DNA from: SG8-40 sp963792855
Lineage (GTDB): Bacteria; Pseudomonadota; Gammaproteobacteria; Burkholderiales; Eutrophovitaceae
Direction of reading: 5' to 3'
NCBI GenBank assembly: GCA_963792855.1
Contig: CAWBXZ010000012.1
Span: 1 to 39,715, forward strand
Length of the DNA: 39,715 nt
Shown here one piece after another: positions 10,793-19,252 of the stretch. How positions within the stretch are numbered: the stretch's first letter is position 1; each line of letters begins with the position of its first letter. A model generated the notes under the pieces. It had not been told where the DNA came from, did no database searches, and saw only the letters and a program-made list of their open reading frames with translations. The translations under genes were made by a program, and so were the position numbers.

Positions 10793-12234
10793 ATGAGACG
10801 TTCCCTTTCCCTGTTGCTCGCCGGCTTGCTCGTGACCGGCTGCACGGTCGGCCCGGATTATCAGCGGCCCGCGGTTGAAGTACCGAGGCGCGTGGCGCGT
10901 CGACCAGTCCAAGGCCGCCGCGATTGCCAACACGGTCTGGTGGGAGCAGTTCGGCGACCCCGCGCTCAACACGTTGATCGAAACCGCGTTGCGCGAAAAT
11001 CACGACATCCGCATTGCGGCAGCGCGCGTCGACCAGTTCATCGGCGCCCTCTCCACTACCCGTTCGCAGTTCTATCCGCAGGTCGGTTATGGCGTGGATG
11101 CCAGCCGCAATCGCTCGACCGAGCTCGGTCCGACGCCGCTGCCGGCCGGAACGGATCCTTACTACACGCTTTACCAGGGCGCGCTGAGTGCAGCGTGGCA
11201 GATTGACCTGTTCGGCCGCGTGCAGCGGCAGAGCGAATCCGCCCAGGCCCGGGTCCTGGCCAGCGAGCAGGCGCGGCGCGGCGTCATCCTGTCGGTGGTC
11301 GCCACCACGGCAGCGAGCTATGTCATTCTGCGGGGCTTCGACCGGCAGCTCGAAATTGCGCGCGCCACCGCAAAGAACTACGAAGCCACCGTCCATCTGT
11401 TCGAATCTGCGCTTCAAGGGTGGCGTTGTCTCGCAGGTCGAAGTCTCGCAGGTCCAGTCCCAGTACCAGCAGGCACTGGCGGCAATCCCGACACTGGAAG
11501 AGCAAATTGCAGCGCAGGAGAACCTGATCTCGATCCTGGTAGGCCGTTTCCCCGGTCCGATTACTCGCGGCAAAACTATCCGTCAGCTTGCCGCTCCGGA
11601 GATTCCTGCCGATTTGCCCTCGAGTCTGCTCGAACAACGCCCCGATATCATGCAGGCCGAACAGAACCTGATTTCCGCCAACGCCAGCATCGGAGCGGCC
11701 AAAGCACTTTATTACCCGACGATTTCAATCACCGGCGTGCTCGGATCGATCAGCACGGCCTTTGGTGATTTCCTGACCGGCGCATCCCGGACTGGCGCGC
11801 TGGCGGCGGGCCTTGGCGGCCCGATTGCGACCTTCGGCGGCATCGAGGGCCAGGTTCAGAGCGCCGAGGCGGGACAGCGCGCCGCGCTGGCCATCTACCA
11901 GCAGACCATACTGAACGCATTCCGTGAGACCAACGACGCACTGATCGGTGCGCAGAAAAAGCGCGAGGAATCCGAGGCCCAGGAAAAACGCACTGCGGCA
12001 CTGCGTGAGTACGCGCGGCTGTCGCGGCTGCGTTTCGACAACGGTGCCACCGGCTATCTCGAAGTGCTCTACGCCGAAAACGAACTCTTTGGCGCCGAGC
12101 TCGCCGCGGTGCGCTCGCAGGCCGAGCGCTATACACGGCTGGTGGATGTCTACAAGGCCATGGGGGGCGGCTGGATCACCGAAGCGGACAAGCTCGCACC
12201 ACAACCGCTACTCAGGACAAGCGAAAAACACTGA
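10793..12234 (+). CDS. RND outer-membrane factor lipoprotein, OprM/NodT family, two frameshifts
   Basis: The TolC-like channel of the tripartite pump. The lipobox VTGC places the lipidated cysteine at residue 17, followed by the family signature TVGPDYQRP. The two repeated outer-membrane-efflux halves follow, with helices such as NTLIETALRENHDIRIAAAR and a second half ending YKAMGGGW. Frame changes occur near 10885 (after AVEVP) and at an extra T near 11406 (repair gives LFELRFKGGVVSQVEVSQ). The corrected length is about 480 residues, normal for OprM. GGGAGG is 9 nt upstream of the ATG, inside the end of the pump gene, which indicates coupled translation. A strong terminator follows. Confidence 0.88.
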
Positions 12235-12256
12235 TTCGGGGAATATCAAAAAAACA

Positions 12257-12288
12257 GGGGCGCGGTGCAATTGCACCGCGCCCCTTTT
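12257..12288. terminator. Bidirectional rho-independent terminator
   Basis: A perfect 14-bp inverted repeat (GGGGCGCGGTGCAA and its complement) without a loop, with A7 on its left and T4 on its right. It lies between two convergent genes, the efflux channel (+) and the exported LTXXQ-like protein (-), so it can serve both. Confidence 0.85.
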
Positions 12289-12363
12289 CAATTTCACTCC
12301 CGCTTCAATAAACCGTCGTACTGCAGCGCACGCTAGAAAAACGGGATATCAGCCACAACCCGT

Positions 12364-12830
12364 TTACTTGACCAGAGGAATATTGGCCGCCAGCTCATAA
12401 TCGACCACAGCCCTGATCTTGTTCTCGATCTGCATATAACGCGCCATTTTCACGCCGGGCAGAACCTTTTCAAGCTTGGGCAAATACGCCCGCAGGAGCT
12501 TGGCTTCGGCTTCCTGAATGGCGACGGACTCGCTGACCAGTTTCTTTGCCAGGGCATCGGTCACAGCGTCTTTGTTGTATGCATCGGCATATCTTTGATC
12601 ACGGCGACCAGGCGCTTGTTGAGTTGCATCAGGTCATTCTGATAAGCCTCGTACACCGGCCAGAATGCCTTTGCTTCACTCTGCGTAAGATTCATGTTGG
12701 CAGTGACGACCAACTTCTTATCCGCCTTTATTTTATCCCGCAGGATTTCCATATCGCTGTTTTGCGCAGCCATCGCCGGCACAGCCAACACTGCTGCAAT
12801 TACAAACAGAAAAGCATTCACTAATTTCAT
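12364..12830 (-). CDS. Periplasmic Spy/CpxP-like (LTXXQ-type) helical protein, one frameshift
   Basis: An exported protein of about 155 residues. The signal peptide ends near LAVPAMAAQ. The mature part is all helical and highly charged, with the LTQSEAKAFWPVYEAYQNDL helix typical of periplasmic LTXXQ/Spy-related proteins that buffer envelope or metal stress. The second half (TDALAKKLVSESVAIQEAEA) continues in another frame. Adding one T near 12590 joins them as VIKDYADAYNKDAVTDAL. I used the ATG at 12830, which has AAGGAAG just upstream, rather than the GTG at 12836. The family assignment is by pattern, not by a clear signature. Confidence 0.7.
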
Positions 12831-13070
12831 TTTCACTTCCTTAAGGTTAAGTCCTGAGAATTTTCAGCCGGGGTAATAGAGCGCGGGTGACTGACCGCCC
12901 GGTTATCGTCAATCCCGCGATGCGGCGGCATTCTACCAAATACCGATATGCATCGAAACGAATCCGTTTCGCGTGCGTCAATTGTATGTGGTGCGCCGCG
13001 TTACTCGGATCAGGTCGTTACACGATCAAATACCTGCTGAGATCACCAGCAGCACGCGCACCGGTCTGGC

Positions 13071-14213
13071 CTAAGGCCCGGGCTTCTTGTTGCCGTCGCC
13101 GATGAGTCGATGCGCATTGTCCGTCGGCTCTCCGATTCCTATCCCGCTTGGCAGGAACGGCAGGCGCAGGGGAAATTTCTCGCTGTCCGATTTGGCATTG
13201 CGGGTGGCGAGCTCGGCGGCCGCCGGATAGGCCATCGGATTATTGAAGTTCACGATTTCGAGCCGTTTCGTCTCCCGATTCACCGACACGGTGTACTTGC
13301 CCAGATTGTAGAGTAAATACATCGCGAAGAGATTGTCGAAGTCTTCGTACCGGCCCTGCTCTCTCCTGAAGTCACGCGACATCACGGAAGGAAACCTGTC
13401 CGGCAAATCCTTGAACGCCACCTTCTCTTCATCGTGCGGATCGACGTAGGTAGAACCCTCGTATTTCCTGTACAGCACCACGTCCATCCCGTATCCCCGC
13501 ACATTCCATTCCTTGAGGAGCTTCATCGCCATCTCGGTCGGAATGTTGGCATTGGCGGCCGCGACTATGTTCGTGCGCGCCGGCAGGATCTTCGCGCTGC
13601 TGACTTCCAGGTCCTTGTAACCGGCGCCGTATCTGAAGCCCGAGCCAATGGTCTTGGCGCAGTTGAGGCGCAAGTAGTTGTACCTGATCTCGCTGTCATG
13701 GTATTCGGTATTCGTGGCGCGGTTGTGATAGTCGTCATTGATGCGCTTGAAGAATGCGGCAAGAGCATGTTTTTCAGCGGCTGGCACACCGTAGACGCGC
13801 ACGCCGACGACCGAGCGCTTGTAGATCTCGCCGAAGTCGAGCCCGAACGACGCCTTGTCACCAAGCGACGATACCGTCCTGAACGGGTACTCATTCTTCG
13901 GGATCATGATCATGAGATCGTCGGTATAGAAATGCTTCTCATGCGCAGGCCTCCGATCGGCATAGAAATTGGCCGAGTAGACCAAGTCATCGCCGGACGC
14001 CTGGTCACGGAGGCTCAGGGCAAGATGGCCCGCCGAGCCTCCCTTGGAGGTGCCGAAGCTGATCAGCAGTTCCATGTCGTACGGGTCCTGTCGCAGGACG
14101 TCCGCAATCGTATTGATATTGTCAGGCTCCGGCCCGCCCCTGGTGGCGAAGTCCGCTGCCTCTGCGCCCGCGACGAACACGAACACAGTCGCAACGCACC
14201 ACATGATGCTCAT
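13071..14213 (-). CDS. Exported protein resembling DUF4105 (Lnb N-terminal-like), possible papain-fold hydrolase
   Basis: About 380 residues with a signal peptide ending VFVAGAEA. Two spaced motifs recall the DUF4105 / Lnb periplasmic domain and related permuted papain-fold hydrolases: a histidine in GSAGHLALSLRD near the start and a cysteine in YLRLNCAKTI in the middle. The tail (EKFPLRLPFLPSGIGIGEP) is proline- and glycine-rich. No membrane segment follows. I used the ATG at 14213, because it starts a compact signal peptide and has AGGT upstream; a TTG at 14279 would add 22 basic residues and has no ribosome site. The gene stands alone and is not part of an obvious operon. Function is unproven. 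Confidence 0.7.
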   Translation of the reverse strand: MSIMWCVATVFVFVAGAEAADFATRGGPEPDNINTIADVLRQDPYDMELLISFGTSKGGSAGHLALSLRDQASGDDLVYSANFYADRRPAHEKHFYTDDLMIMIPKNEYPFRTVSSLGDKASFGLDFGEIYKRSVVGVRVYGVPAAEKHALAAFFKRINDDYHNRATNTEYHDSEIRYNYLRLNCAKTIGSGFRYGAGYKDLEVSSAKILPARTNIVAAANANIPTEMAMKLLKEWNVRGYGMDVVLYRKYEGSTYVDPHDEEKVAFKDLPDRFPSVMSRDFRREQGRYEDFDNLFAMYLLYNLGKYTVSVNRETKRLEIVNFNNPMAYPAAAELATRNAKSDSEKFPLRLPFLPSGIGIGEPTDNAHRLIGDGNKKPGP

Positions 14214-14360
14214 TGACCTGACTGGCTTTTTACGTGGCCGATTGAATGCTGTCGCGTACAATTTGAATGAAGGAATCAATAGACGGAAAACAATAATTAT
14301 AAGTATAGCCCTGAGCAGACCGTCATGAAGATCAGGTAAATTGACATGCGGATTTTCTAA

Positions 14361-14453
14361 CGACTTCTCTGCGGAGAGGTCGGTATTGTGCCGGTCTCGC
14401 CTTGCGTAGCGTCCTGCGCGACACGCCCCGCGTGTCGCTGGTCGAACCAGCGA
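14361..14453. other. Chain of three hairpins downstream of tRNA-Ser, two mutually exclusive
   Basis: CGACTTCTC/GAGAGGTCG (14361-14382), GCGACACGC/GCGTGTCGC with a CCC loop (14418-14438), and TCGCTGGT/ACCAGCGA with a CGA loop (14435-14453). The last two share bases 14435-14438, so only one can form at a time. No gene fits this stretch; open frames here are artefacts of the palindromes. It may be part of an RNA transcribed past the tRNA, or a decayed mobile repeat. Confidence 0.45.
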
Positions 14454-14474
14454 GTTCGTTCACACACCGCACTT

Positions 14475-14518
14475 CGCCAAATAAAAACGGCCCCGATCGG
14501 GGCCGTTTTTATTTGGCG
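14475..14518. terminator. 44-bp perfect palindrome forming the tRNA-Ser terminator
   Basis: Two 22-bp arms match without error around the centre CCCCGA|TCGGGG. Each strand has an A5/T5 run flanking the GGCCCC stem, so it can act as a rho-independent terminator in both directions. Unusually, the palindrome runs into the tRNA gene itself, so the encoded CCA end (TGG at 14514-14516 on this strand) is mirrored at 14477-14479. Confidence 0.75.
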
Positions 14519-14603
14519 GAGAGGGAGGGATTCGAACCCTCGATACGCTTGCGCGTATTCCGGTTTTCGAGACCGGTACATTCAACCACTCTGCCACCTC
14601 TCC
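14514..14603 (-). tRNA. tRNA-Ser, anticodon CGA
   Basis: A 90-nt class II tRNA. The acceptor stem GGAGAGG pairs with CCTCTCC, followed by discriminator G and an encoded CCA. The anticodon stem CCGGT/ACCGG holds the loop CTCGAAA, giving anticodon CGA (reads UCG). A long variable arm (TACGC/GCGTA) and the T-loop GGTTCGAATCC are present. It is the same strand as serS, which lies about 290 bp upstream, so the gene for the charging enzyme and one of its tRNAs are neighbours. Confidence 0.96.
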
Positions 14604-14658
14604 GTTAAACTCTTGCAGCACTCCACCCACCGCGGTTTTGGCTACGGCCGCCCTGTCG

Positions 14659-14713
14659 GGCTTAACTTGCCTCCGGCAAGTTAGCCTGCGCCGCAACAGC
14701 GCAAGCGCTGTTG
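14659..14713 (-). repeat. Double-hairpin element, copy B
   Basis: Reading the plus strand: GGCTT, then a 9-bp hairpin (TAACTTGCC, loop TCC), then GCCTGCGCCG, then a second 9-bp hairpin (CAACAGCGC, loop AA). It is homologous to copy A at 14730-14798: both have GGCTT, a hairpin, AG(T/C)CT(C/G)CGCCGCAACAG, and CTGTTGT in that order. Stem sequences differ between copies, but pairing is kept. It abuts the broken tRNA-Ser copy on its right. Confidence 0.6.
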
Positions 14714-14819
14714 TCGAGACCGGTACATTGGCTTCGACATGACCTGAAGGTCAGTCTCCGCCGCAACAGCCCGCTTGAAAAACCAAGCGGCCTGTTGTCA
14801 ACCACTCTGCCACCTCTCC
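14714..14819 (-). pseudogene. Duplicate of the 5' half of tRNA-Ser, split in the D-loop
   Basis: Bases 14799-14819 repeat exactly the first 21 nt of tRNA-Ser (intact copy 14583-14603), and 14714-14729 repeat exactly the next 16 nt (intact 14567-14582), up to the anticodon. The two pieces are separated by the 69-bp element A. The 3' half is absent, so this copy cannot make a tRNA. Confidence 0.8.
14730..14798 (-). repeat. Double-hairpin element, copy A, inserted in the tRNA-Ser duplicate
   Basis: 69 bp placed between nt 21 and nt 22 of the tRNA copy. Hairpin 2 is TGACCT/AGGTCA (loop GA), extended by GAC/GTC past one bulged A. Hairpin 1 is CAACAG plus CCGCTTG, loop AAAAAC, CAAGCGG plus CTGTTG, 13 pairs in all. 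The linker between hairpins (CAGTCTCCGCCG) is nearly the same as in copy B. No open frame is present. Confidence 0.6.
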
Positions 14820-14893
14820 TGTAACCTCTTATACCGCGCATCGCCTCATCGCAACCACGAGACAAGGGGCCGCATTCTACCAGCGTAACCGTC

Positions 14894-16171
14894 CTAGCGC
14901 ACGGCCTGGAGCGTCTTCAGCCCGCCCATATAGGGCTGCAACGCCGCTGGAATATCGACGCCACCGTCCGCACGCTGGTAGTTTTCCAGCACTGCAACCA
15001 GCGTACGTCCGACGGCCAGGCCTGAACCGTTAAGCGTATGCACGAGTTCGGGCTTGTTCTTGTCATTGCGGTACCGCGCCTGCATGCGTCTCGCCTGAAA
15101 GCTCTCGAAATTGCTGCACGATGAAATCTCGCGGTAGGCATTCTGCCCGGGCAGCCAGACTTCGATGTCGTACGTCTTGGCCGCCGAAAAACCCATGTCG
15201 CCGGTGCACAGCGTCATCACCCGGTACGGCAGCTCCAGCTTTTTCAGTATGACTTCAGCGTGGCCGGTGAGTTCCTCCAGCCCGGCGTAGGACTGTTCCG
15301 GATGGATGATCTGCACCAGCTCCACTTTGTCGAACTGGTGCTGGCGGATCATGCCGCGGGTGTCCTTGCCGTACGATCCGGCTTCGCGCCGGAAACACGG
15401 CGTGTGGCAAACGAATTTCAGCGGCAGTTGCGCGCCGGCGAGAATTTCGCCGCGCACGATATTGGTCACCGGCACCTCGGCCGTAGGAATCAGAAACAAG
15501 CCGTCCGCCGTCACCGCAAACTGGTCGTCCTCGAACTTCGGGAACTGGCCGGTGCCGCGCATCGACTCAGCGTTGACCAGGTATGGTGCATAGACTTCGG
15601 TGTAACCGTGTTCCTGCGTGTGCACATCCAGCATGAACTGCGCCAGCCCGCGGTGCAGCCGTGCCAGACCGCCTTTCATCACCACGAAACGCGCACGCGC
15701 GATCTTGGTCGCGGTCTCGAAGTCGAACAGACCCAGGCCCTCGCCGATATCGACATGGTCCTTCGCCGTGAAATCAAATTTCTTCGGCTCGCCGACACGC
15801 CGCACTTCAGCGTTGGCTTCGGCGTCCCTGCCCGCGGGCACGCTCGCGTGCGGAACGTTGGGCACCTGCAGCAGAAAATCATTGAGCCGCAGCTGCACGT
15901 CCTCGAGCTTCGCCTCCAGCGATTTCAACTGGTCGGCCTGGGCGTTGACCTCCGCCATCAGCGCGGACGCATCTTCCTTCTTTGCCTTCAGCTGGCCGAT
16001 CTGCTTCGACAGCGCATTGCGTTTCGCCTGCAGGTCCTGGGTCTCGGTCTGGATAGTCTTGCGCTCCGCTTCGAGCGCGGCAAACTGCGCCGAGTCGAAC
16101 TGGAAGCCGCGGTCAGCCAGCCGCGCAGCCACCGCCTGCACATCCGTTCTCAAGGTTTGTATGTCTAGCAT
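14894..16171 (-). CDS. serS: Seryl-tRNA synthetase
   Basis: Charges tRNA-Ser with serine in the cytoplasm. The protein is 425 residues, the usual length. The N-terminal antiparallel coiled-coil arm (about residues 30-100, rich in E/K/Q) grips the long variable arm of tRNA-Ser. The class II core has motif 2 (CFRREAGSYGKDTRG) and motif 3 (GSGLAVGRTLVAVLENYQ), plus the serine/ATP pocket segment FLIPTAEVPVTN. I start at the ATG at 16171 (MLDIQTLRTD), which has AGGA upstream; the open frame extends 32 residues further without family similarity. In this genome it heads a minus-strand block that leads to tRNA-Ser(CGA). Confidence 0.97.
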   Translation of the reverse strand: MLDIQTLRTDVQAVAARLADRGFQFDSAQFAALEAERKTIQTETQDLQAKRNALSKQIGQLKAKKEDASALMAEVNAQADQLKSLEAKLEDVQLRLNDFLLQVPNVPHASVPAGRDAEANAEVRRVGEPKKFDFTAKDHVDIGEGLGLFDFETATKIARARFVVMKGGLARLHRGLAQFMLDVHTQEHGYTEVYAPYLVNAESMRGTGQFPKFEDDQFAVTADGLFLIPTAEVPVTNIVRGEILAGAQLPLKFVCHTPCFRREAGSYGKDTRGMIRQHQFDKVELVQIIHPEQSYAGLEELTGHAEVILKKLELPYRVMTLCTGDMGFSAAKTYDIEVWLPGQNAYREISSCSNFESFQARRMQARYRNDKNKPELVHTLNGSGLAVGRTLVAVLENYQRADGGVDIPAALQPYMGGLKTLQAVR

Positions 16172-16340
16172 GTCGTTCCTGAATCGTAGAGTGAAGCGCC
16201 ACACAGCGTAACCGCCGCGGCACGAAATCCAAATGCTGAAAAGAGCCCACATTATCGGCGAGATCACAGGTCCAGAACCAGCCTTGACACTACGCCTGCA
16301 CGGCTTCTACAGTCGGCCCTCCTCTTTTCAGGCTCGACTC

Positions 16341-17216
16341 ATGACCTCGCTGCGCATGCCCGATATTCCAGGCTTCATTCCCGCCAACCGCAAGCCACAG
16401 ACACGATTCCCTGCCGGCGCCACCGATTGCCATGCCCATGTATTCGGGCCGCAGCAGCGGTTTCCGTACGTCGCCAACGCTGGATACATCGCACCGGATG
16501 CACTCACGACCGATTATGTAGGCATGCTGAAGAACAACGGCTGTGACCGTGGCGTGCTGGTACAGCCCAGCGTTTACGGCACCGATAACCGCTGCATGGT
16601 CGATGCGCTGCGCTCTGGACTGCATGCGCTGCGCGGCGTCGCCGTGGTCGAAGCGGACATCTCTGACCGCGAGCTCGAAGACCTGCATGCGGCCGGTGTG
16701 CGCGGCGTGCGCATCAATCTCGCCTCGGCCACCGAGGGCCTGACGCTGGCCGATGGCGAGCGGCTCGCACCCCGCCTGAAAGCTCTGGGCTGGCATCTGC
16801 AGTTCTATCTCGATCTGCCGAAAATGCCCGAGGCCGAAGCGCAACTGGCCAGACTGCCGATCACCATCGTCATTGACCATTTCGCGCGCTGCCCGGCACA
16901 GGACGGCGTGGATTCACCCGCGTTCCAGGCATTGCTGCGGCTGGTCAGCCGCGATAACTGTTATGCGAAGGCAATGGGACCGTATTTCATTTCGAAGAAT
17001 GCACCCTTGTATCCCGACGTCACACCGCTGGCACAGGCGCTGGTTGCTGCGGCACCGGACCGCATCGTCTGGGGTACTGACTGGCCGCATCCCGGCGCAC
17101 GTGCGCTGATGCCCGAGGATCCGGTACTCGCCGATATGCTTGCGACCTGGGTTCCGGACGAAACACTGCGCCACAAGGTGCTGGTTGAAAATCCCGCACG
17201 TTTGTACGGCTTTTAG
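16341..17216 (+). CDS. Amidohydrolase-2 / COG3618 metal-dependent hydrolase (LigI-like)
   Basis: A TIM-barrel hydrolase of about 291 residues, related to 2-pyrone-4,6-dicarboxylate lactonase and other lactone hydrolases. Motifs are the metal-binding DCHAHVFG near the N-terminus, GVLVQPSVYGTDN, DHFAR in the middle and GTDWPHP near the end, with the C-terminal NPARLYGF. The open frame extends 36 residues upstream, but the ATG at 16341 has AGG in range and matches where family similarity begins; MRMPDIP at 16356 is an alternative. It lies on the opposite strand inside an otherwise conserved serS-rarA block, so it may be a later arrival. Substrate unknown, most likely a lactone of aromatic or sugar-acid breakdown. 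Confidence 0.85.
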   Translation: MTSLRMPDIPGFIPANRKPQTRFPAGATDCHAHVFGPQQRFPYVANAGYIAPDALTTDYVGMLKNNGCDRGVLVQPSVYGTDNRCMVDALRSGLHALRGVAVVEADISDRELEDLHAAGVRGVRINLASATEGLTLADGERLAPRLKALGWHLQFYLDLPKMPEAEAQLARLPITIVIDHFARCPAQDGVDSPAFQALLRLVSRDNCYAKAMGPYFISKNAPLYPDVTPLAQALVAAAPDRIVWGTDWPHPGARALMPEDPVLADMLATWVPDETLRHKVLVENPARLYGF

Positions 17217-17321
17217 TTTGTATCGCGGGACTTCAGTGAAGACTCATGTGGTGCAGCCACGTGATGTCGGAACTAAAATCCTGCACGCTTGTAAAGTTTA
17301 TAAATATATCAATAAAATCAA

Positions 17322-18629
17322 TTACTTATCTTTATTTCGGTCGAGCTGACGCAGATACGCAAGCTTTTCCGCGATTTTCGCCTCCAGCCCGCGGTCGGTC
17401 GGTTCATAAAACCCGGGCGTTGGCATGCCCTCCGGCAGATAGTGTTCACCGGCCGCGTACGCGTCCGGCTCATCGTGGGCGTAACGGTATTCCTTGCCGT
17501 AACCCAGATCCTTCATCAGCTTTGTTGGTGCATTGCGCAGGTGTTCGGGCACCGGGCGCGACTGGTCGTTGCGCACCAGTTCGCGCGCGCGGTTGTGCGC
17601 GACATAAGCTGCATTGCTTTTCGGTGCCACCGCCAGATACAGCGCGGCTTGCGCCAGTGCCAGTTCGCCTTCGGGGGAACCCAGGCGCTCGTAGGTTTCA
17701 CAGGCGTCCAGCGCGATGCGTAATGCACGCGCGTCAGCAAGGCCGATATCTTCAACAGCCATACGGATCAGCCGCCGTCCCAGATACAGCGGATCGGCGC
17801 CGCCATCGAGCATGCGCGTGAGCCAGTACAGTGCCGCATCCGGCGCCGACCCGCGCACCGACTTGTGCAACGCCGAGATCTGGTCGTAGAACGCATCGCC
17901 GCCCTTGTCGAACCGGCGCAGGCTTTGCGTCAGCGTACGGCTGACGAATGCCGTGTCGATGTCGGTGGCCTTGCTCTGCGTCGCGGCCGTGGCGATCTGT
18001 TCGATCATATTCAGCAAACGGCGTGCGTCGCCGTCGGCATAGGCGATCAGGCTGTCGCGGGCATCAGTTGAAATATTAAATGAAAACAACGGGTTACCGC
18101 ATGCTCGCGTCAGCAGCTCAGCCAGATCGGCCGCGGTCAGCGGCTGCAGCACATACACGGCCGCGCGCGACAGCAGCGCACTGTTGACCTCGAACGAAGG
18201 ATTCTCGGTGGTCGCGCCGATGAATGTGATCAGGCCCTGCTCGACAAACGGCAGAAACGCATCCTGCTGCGATTTGTTGAAGCGGTGAACCTCATCAACA
18301 AACAGGATCGTGCGGCGTCCGCTTTGCTGCAGCACGACTTCGGCGCGCGCCACGGCTTCGCGGATCTCCTTGACGCCGGACAGCACGGCGGAAATGGCAA
18401 TGAATTCAGCATCAAAAGCCTGCGCCATCAACCGCGCCAGCGTGGTCTTGCCCACGCCCGGCGGCCCCCACAGGATCATCGAATGCGGCTTGCCGGCCTC
18501 GAATGCCAGCCGCAGCGGCTTGCCGGCGCCAACCAGATGCTGCTGCCCGAGGACTTCATCCAGCGTACGGGGCCGCATCCGCTCCGCCAGCGGCGCATCA
18601 GGCTCACGCTTTGCGAACAGGTCGCTCAC
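17322..18629 (-). CDS. rarA: Replication-associated recombination protein A (RarA/MgsA), AAA+ ATPase
   Basis: Acts at stalled replication forks. The 435-residue protein has Walker A GPPGVGKTT (residues 55-63), Walker B FVDE followed by VHRFNKSQQD (about 110-120), sensor 1 FIGATTENPSFEVN, and the C-terminal tetramerisation region (LYLGRRLIRMAVEDIGLADARAL). The start is GTG, 17 nt after the lolA stop, so the two are co-transcribed. Order lolA-rarA-serS is conserved in betaproteobacteria. Confidence 0.95.
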   Translation of the reverse strand: MSDLFAKREPDAPLAERMRPRTLDEVLGQQHLVGAGKPLRLAFEAGKPHSMILWGPPGVGKTTLARLMAQAFDAEFIAISAVLSGVKEIREAVARAEVVLQQSGRRTILFVDEVHRFNKSQQDAFLPFVEQGLITFIGATTENPSFEVNSALLSRAAVYVLQPLTAADLAELLTRACGNPLFSFNISTDARDSLIAYADGDARRLLNMIEQIATAATQSKATDIDTAFVSRTLTQSLRRFDKGGDAFYDQISALHKSVRGSAPDAALYWLTRMLDGGADPLYLGRRLIRMAVEDIGLADARALRIALDACETYERLGSPEGELALAQAALYLAVAPKSNAAYVAHNRARELVRNDQSRPVPEHLRNAPTKLMKDLGYGKEYRYAHDEPDAYAAGEHYLPEGMPTPGFYEPTDRGLEAKIAEKLAYLRQLDRNKDK

Positions 18630-18646
18630 TCGGACCGGATCACACC

Positions 18647-19252
18647 CTACTCGGTGATGACATCGGCGCCCGGTGGCGGTGTAAACCGGAACACGCCGTC
18701 GGCAATCCGCGGATTGCGCTCGACATCGGTAAACGTGATCACGGTTACCTGCCCGAATTGATCACGCATTTCCATCGCTTCCAGCCCGGACTTGCCGAAG
18801 CCCATGCGCACGCGTTCGAAAACGGTGTCACGGCTTTTCGGCACGGCATCCACCCAGTCGAGCCCGTTCTGCACACCGGCATTGGTCAGGATGTAGTCAC
18901 GCGCCAGATCGTTGCTGCCCGCGAGCAATGCCGCGGGACTGGCGCCGAGCGCACGGTCGAGCTTGCGCACCGTGACCTGGTTCAAATCCTTGTCGTAGAT
19001 CCACAGCCGGCTGCCGTCACCGACGATGGTCTGCTCATAGGGTTTGACGTAATCCCAACGGAACTTTCCCGGCCGCGAGAACTGCATGACACCCTGCGCC
19101 TGCTGCAATGCTTTCAGGTTCTTGTCGAGCACCATCTGTGCAAAACGCGCCTTGACCGTCTGCGTCTGGTCGAGGAACGTTTTCAATGCGTCGACGCCCG
19201 CCGCAGTGGCGGCGCCCGGCAACACGAACAACAGGATCAGCAGCAGACGCAT
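18647..19252 (-). CDS. lolA: Outer-membrane lipoprotein carrier protein LolA
   Basis: Shuttles lipoproteins across the periplasm from LolCDE to LolB. At 201 residues it has the family size. The signal peptide MRLLLILLFVLPGAATA is followed by the helix FLDQTQTVKARFAQMV and the beta-barrel strands GKFRWDYVKPYEQTIVGDG and RLWIYDKDLNQVTVR. The start overlaps the stop of the preceding 99-residue gene by one base (TGATG), indicating coupled translation. Confidence 0.96.
   Translation of the reverse strand: MRLLLILLFVLPGAATAAGVDALKTFLDQTQTVKARFAQMVLDKNLKALQQAQGVMQFSRPGKFRWDYVKPYEQTIVGDGSRLWIYDKDLNQVTVRKLDRALGASPAALLAGSNDLARDYILTNAGVQNGLDWVDAVPKSRDTVFERVRMGFGKSGLEAMEMRDQFGQVTVITFTDVERNPRIADGVFRFTPPPGADVITE

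Noticed and set aside
9461..11206. Open frame that fuses the RND pump to the outer-membrane channel
   Set aside because: It exists only because the A6 at 10745-10750 is one base short. With A7 the pump ends at TGA 10789-10791, one base before the channel's ATG, which has its own ribosome site and lipobox.
14388..14696. Several short open frames on both strands across tRNA-Ser and its terminator
   Set aside because: They translate the tRNA and its palindrome; this kind of frame is a well-known annotation artefact at tRNA-Ser genes.
14604..14819. Integrated element with att sites in tRNA-Ser
   Set aside because: Integrases that use tRNA genes usually duplicate the 3' end; here only the 5' half is repeated, the copies are about 110 bp apart and no integrase is present.
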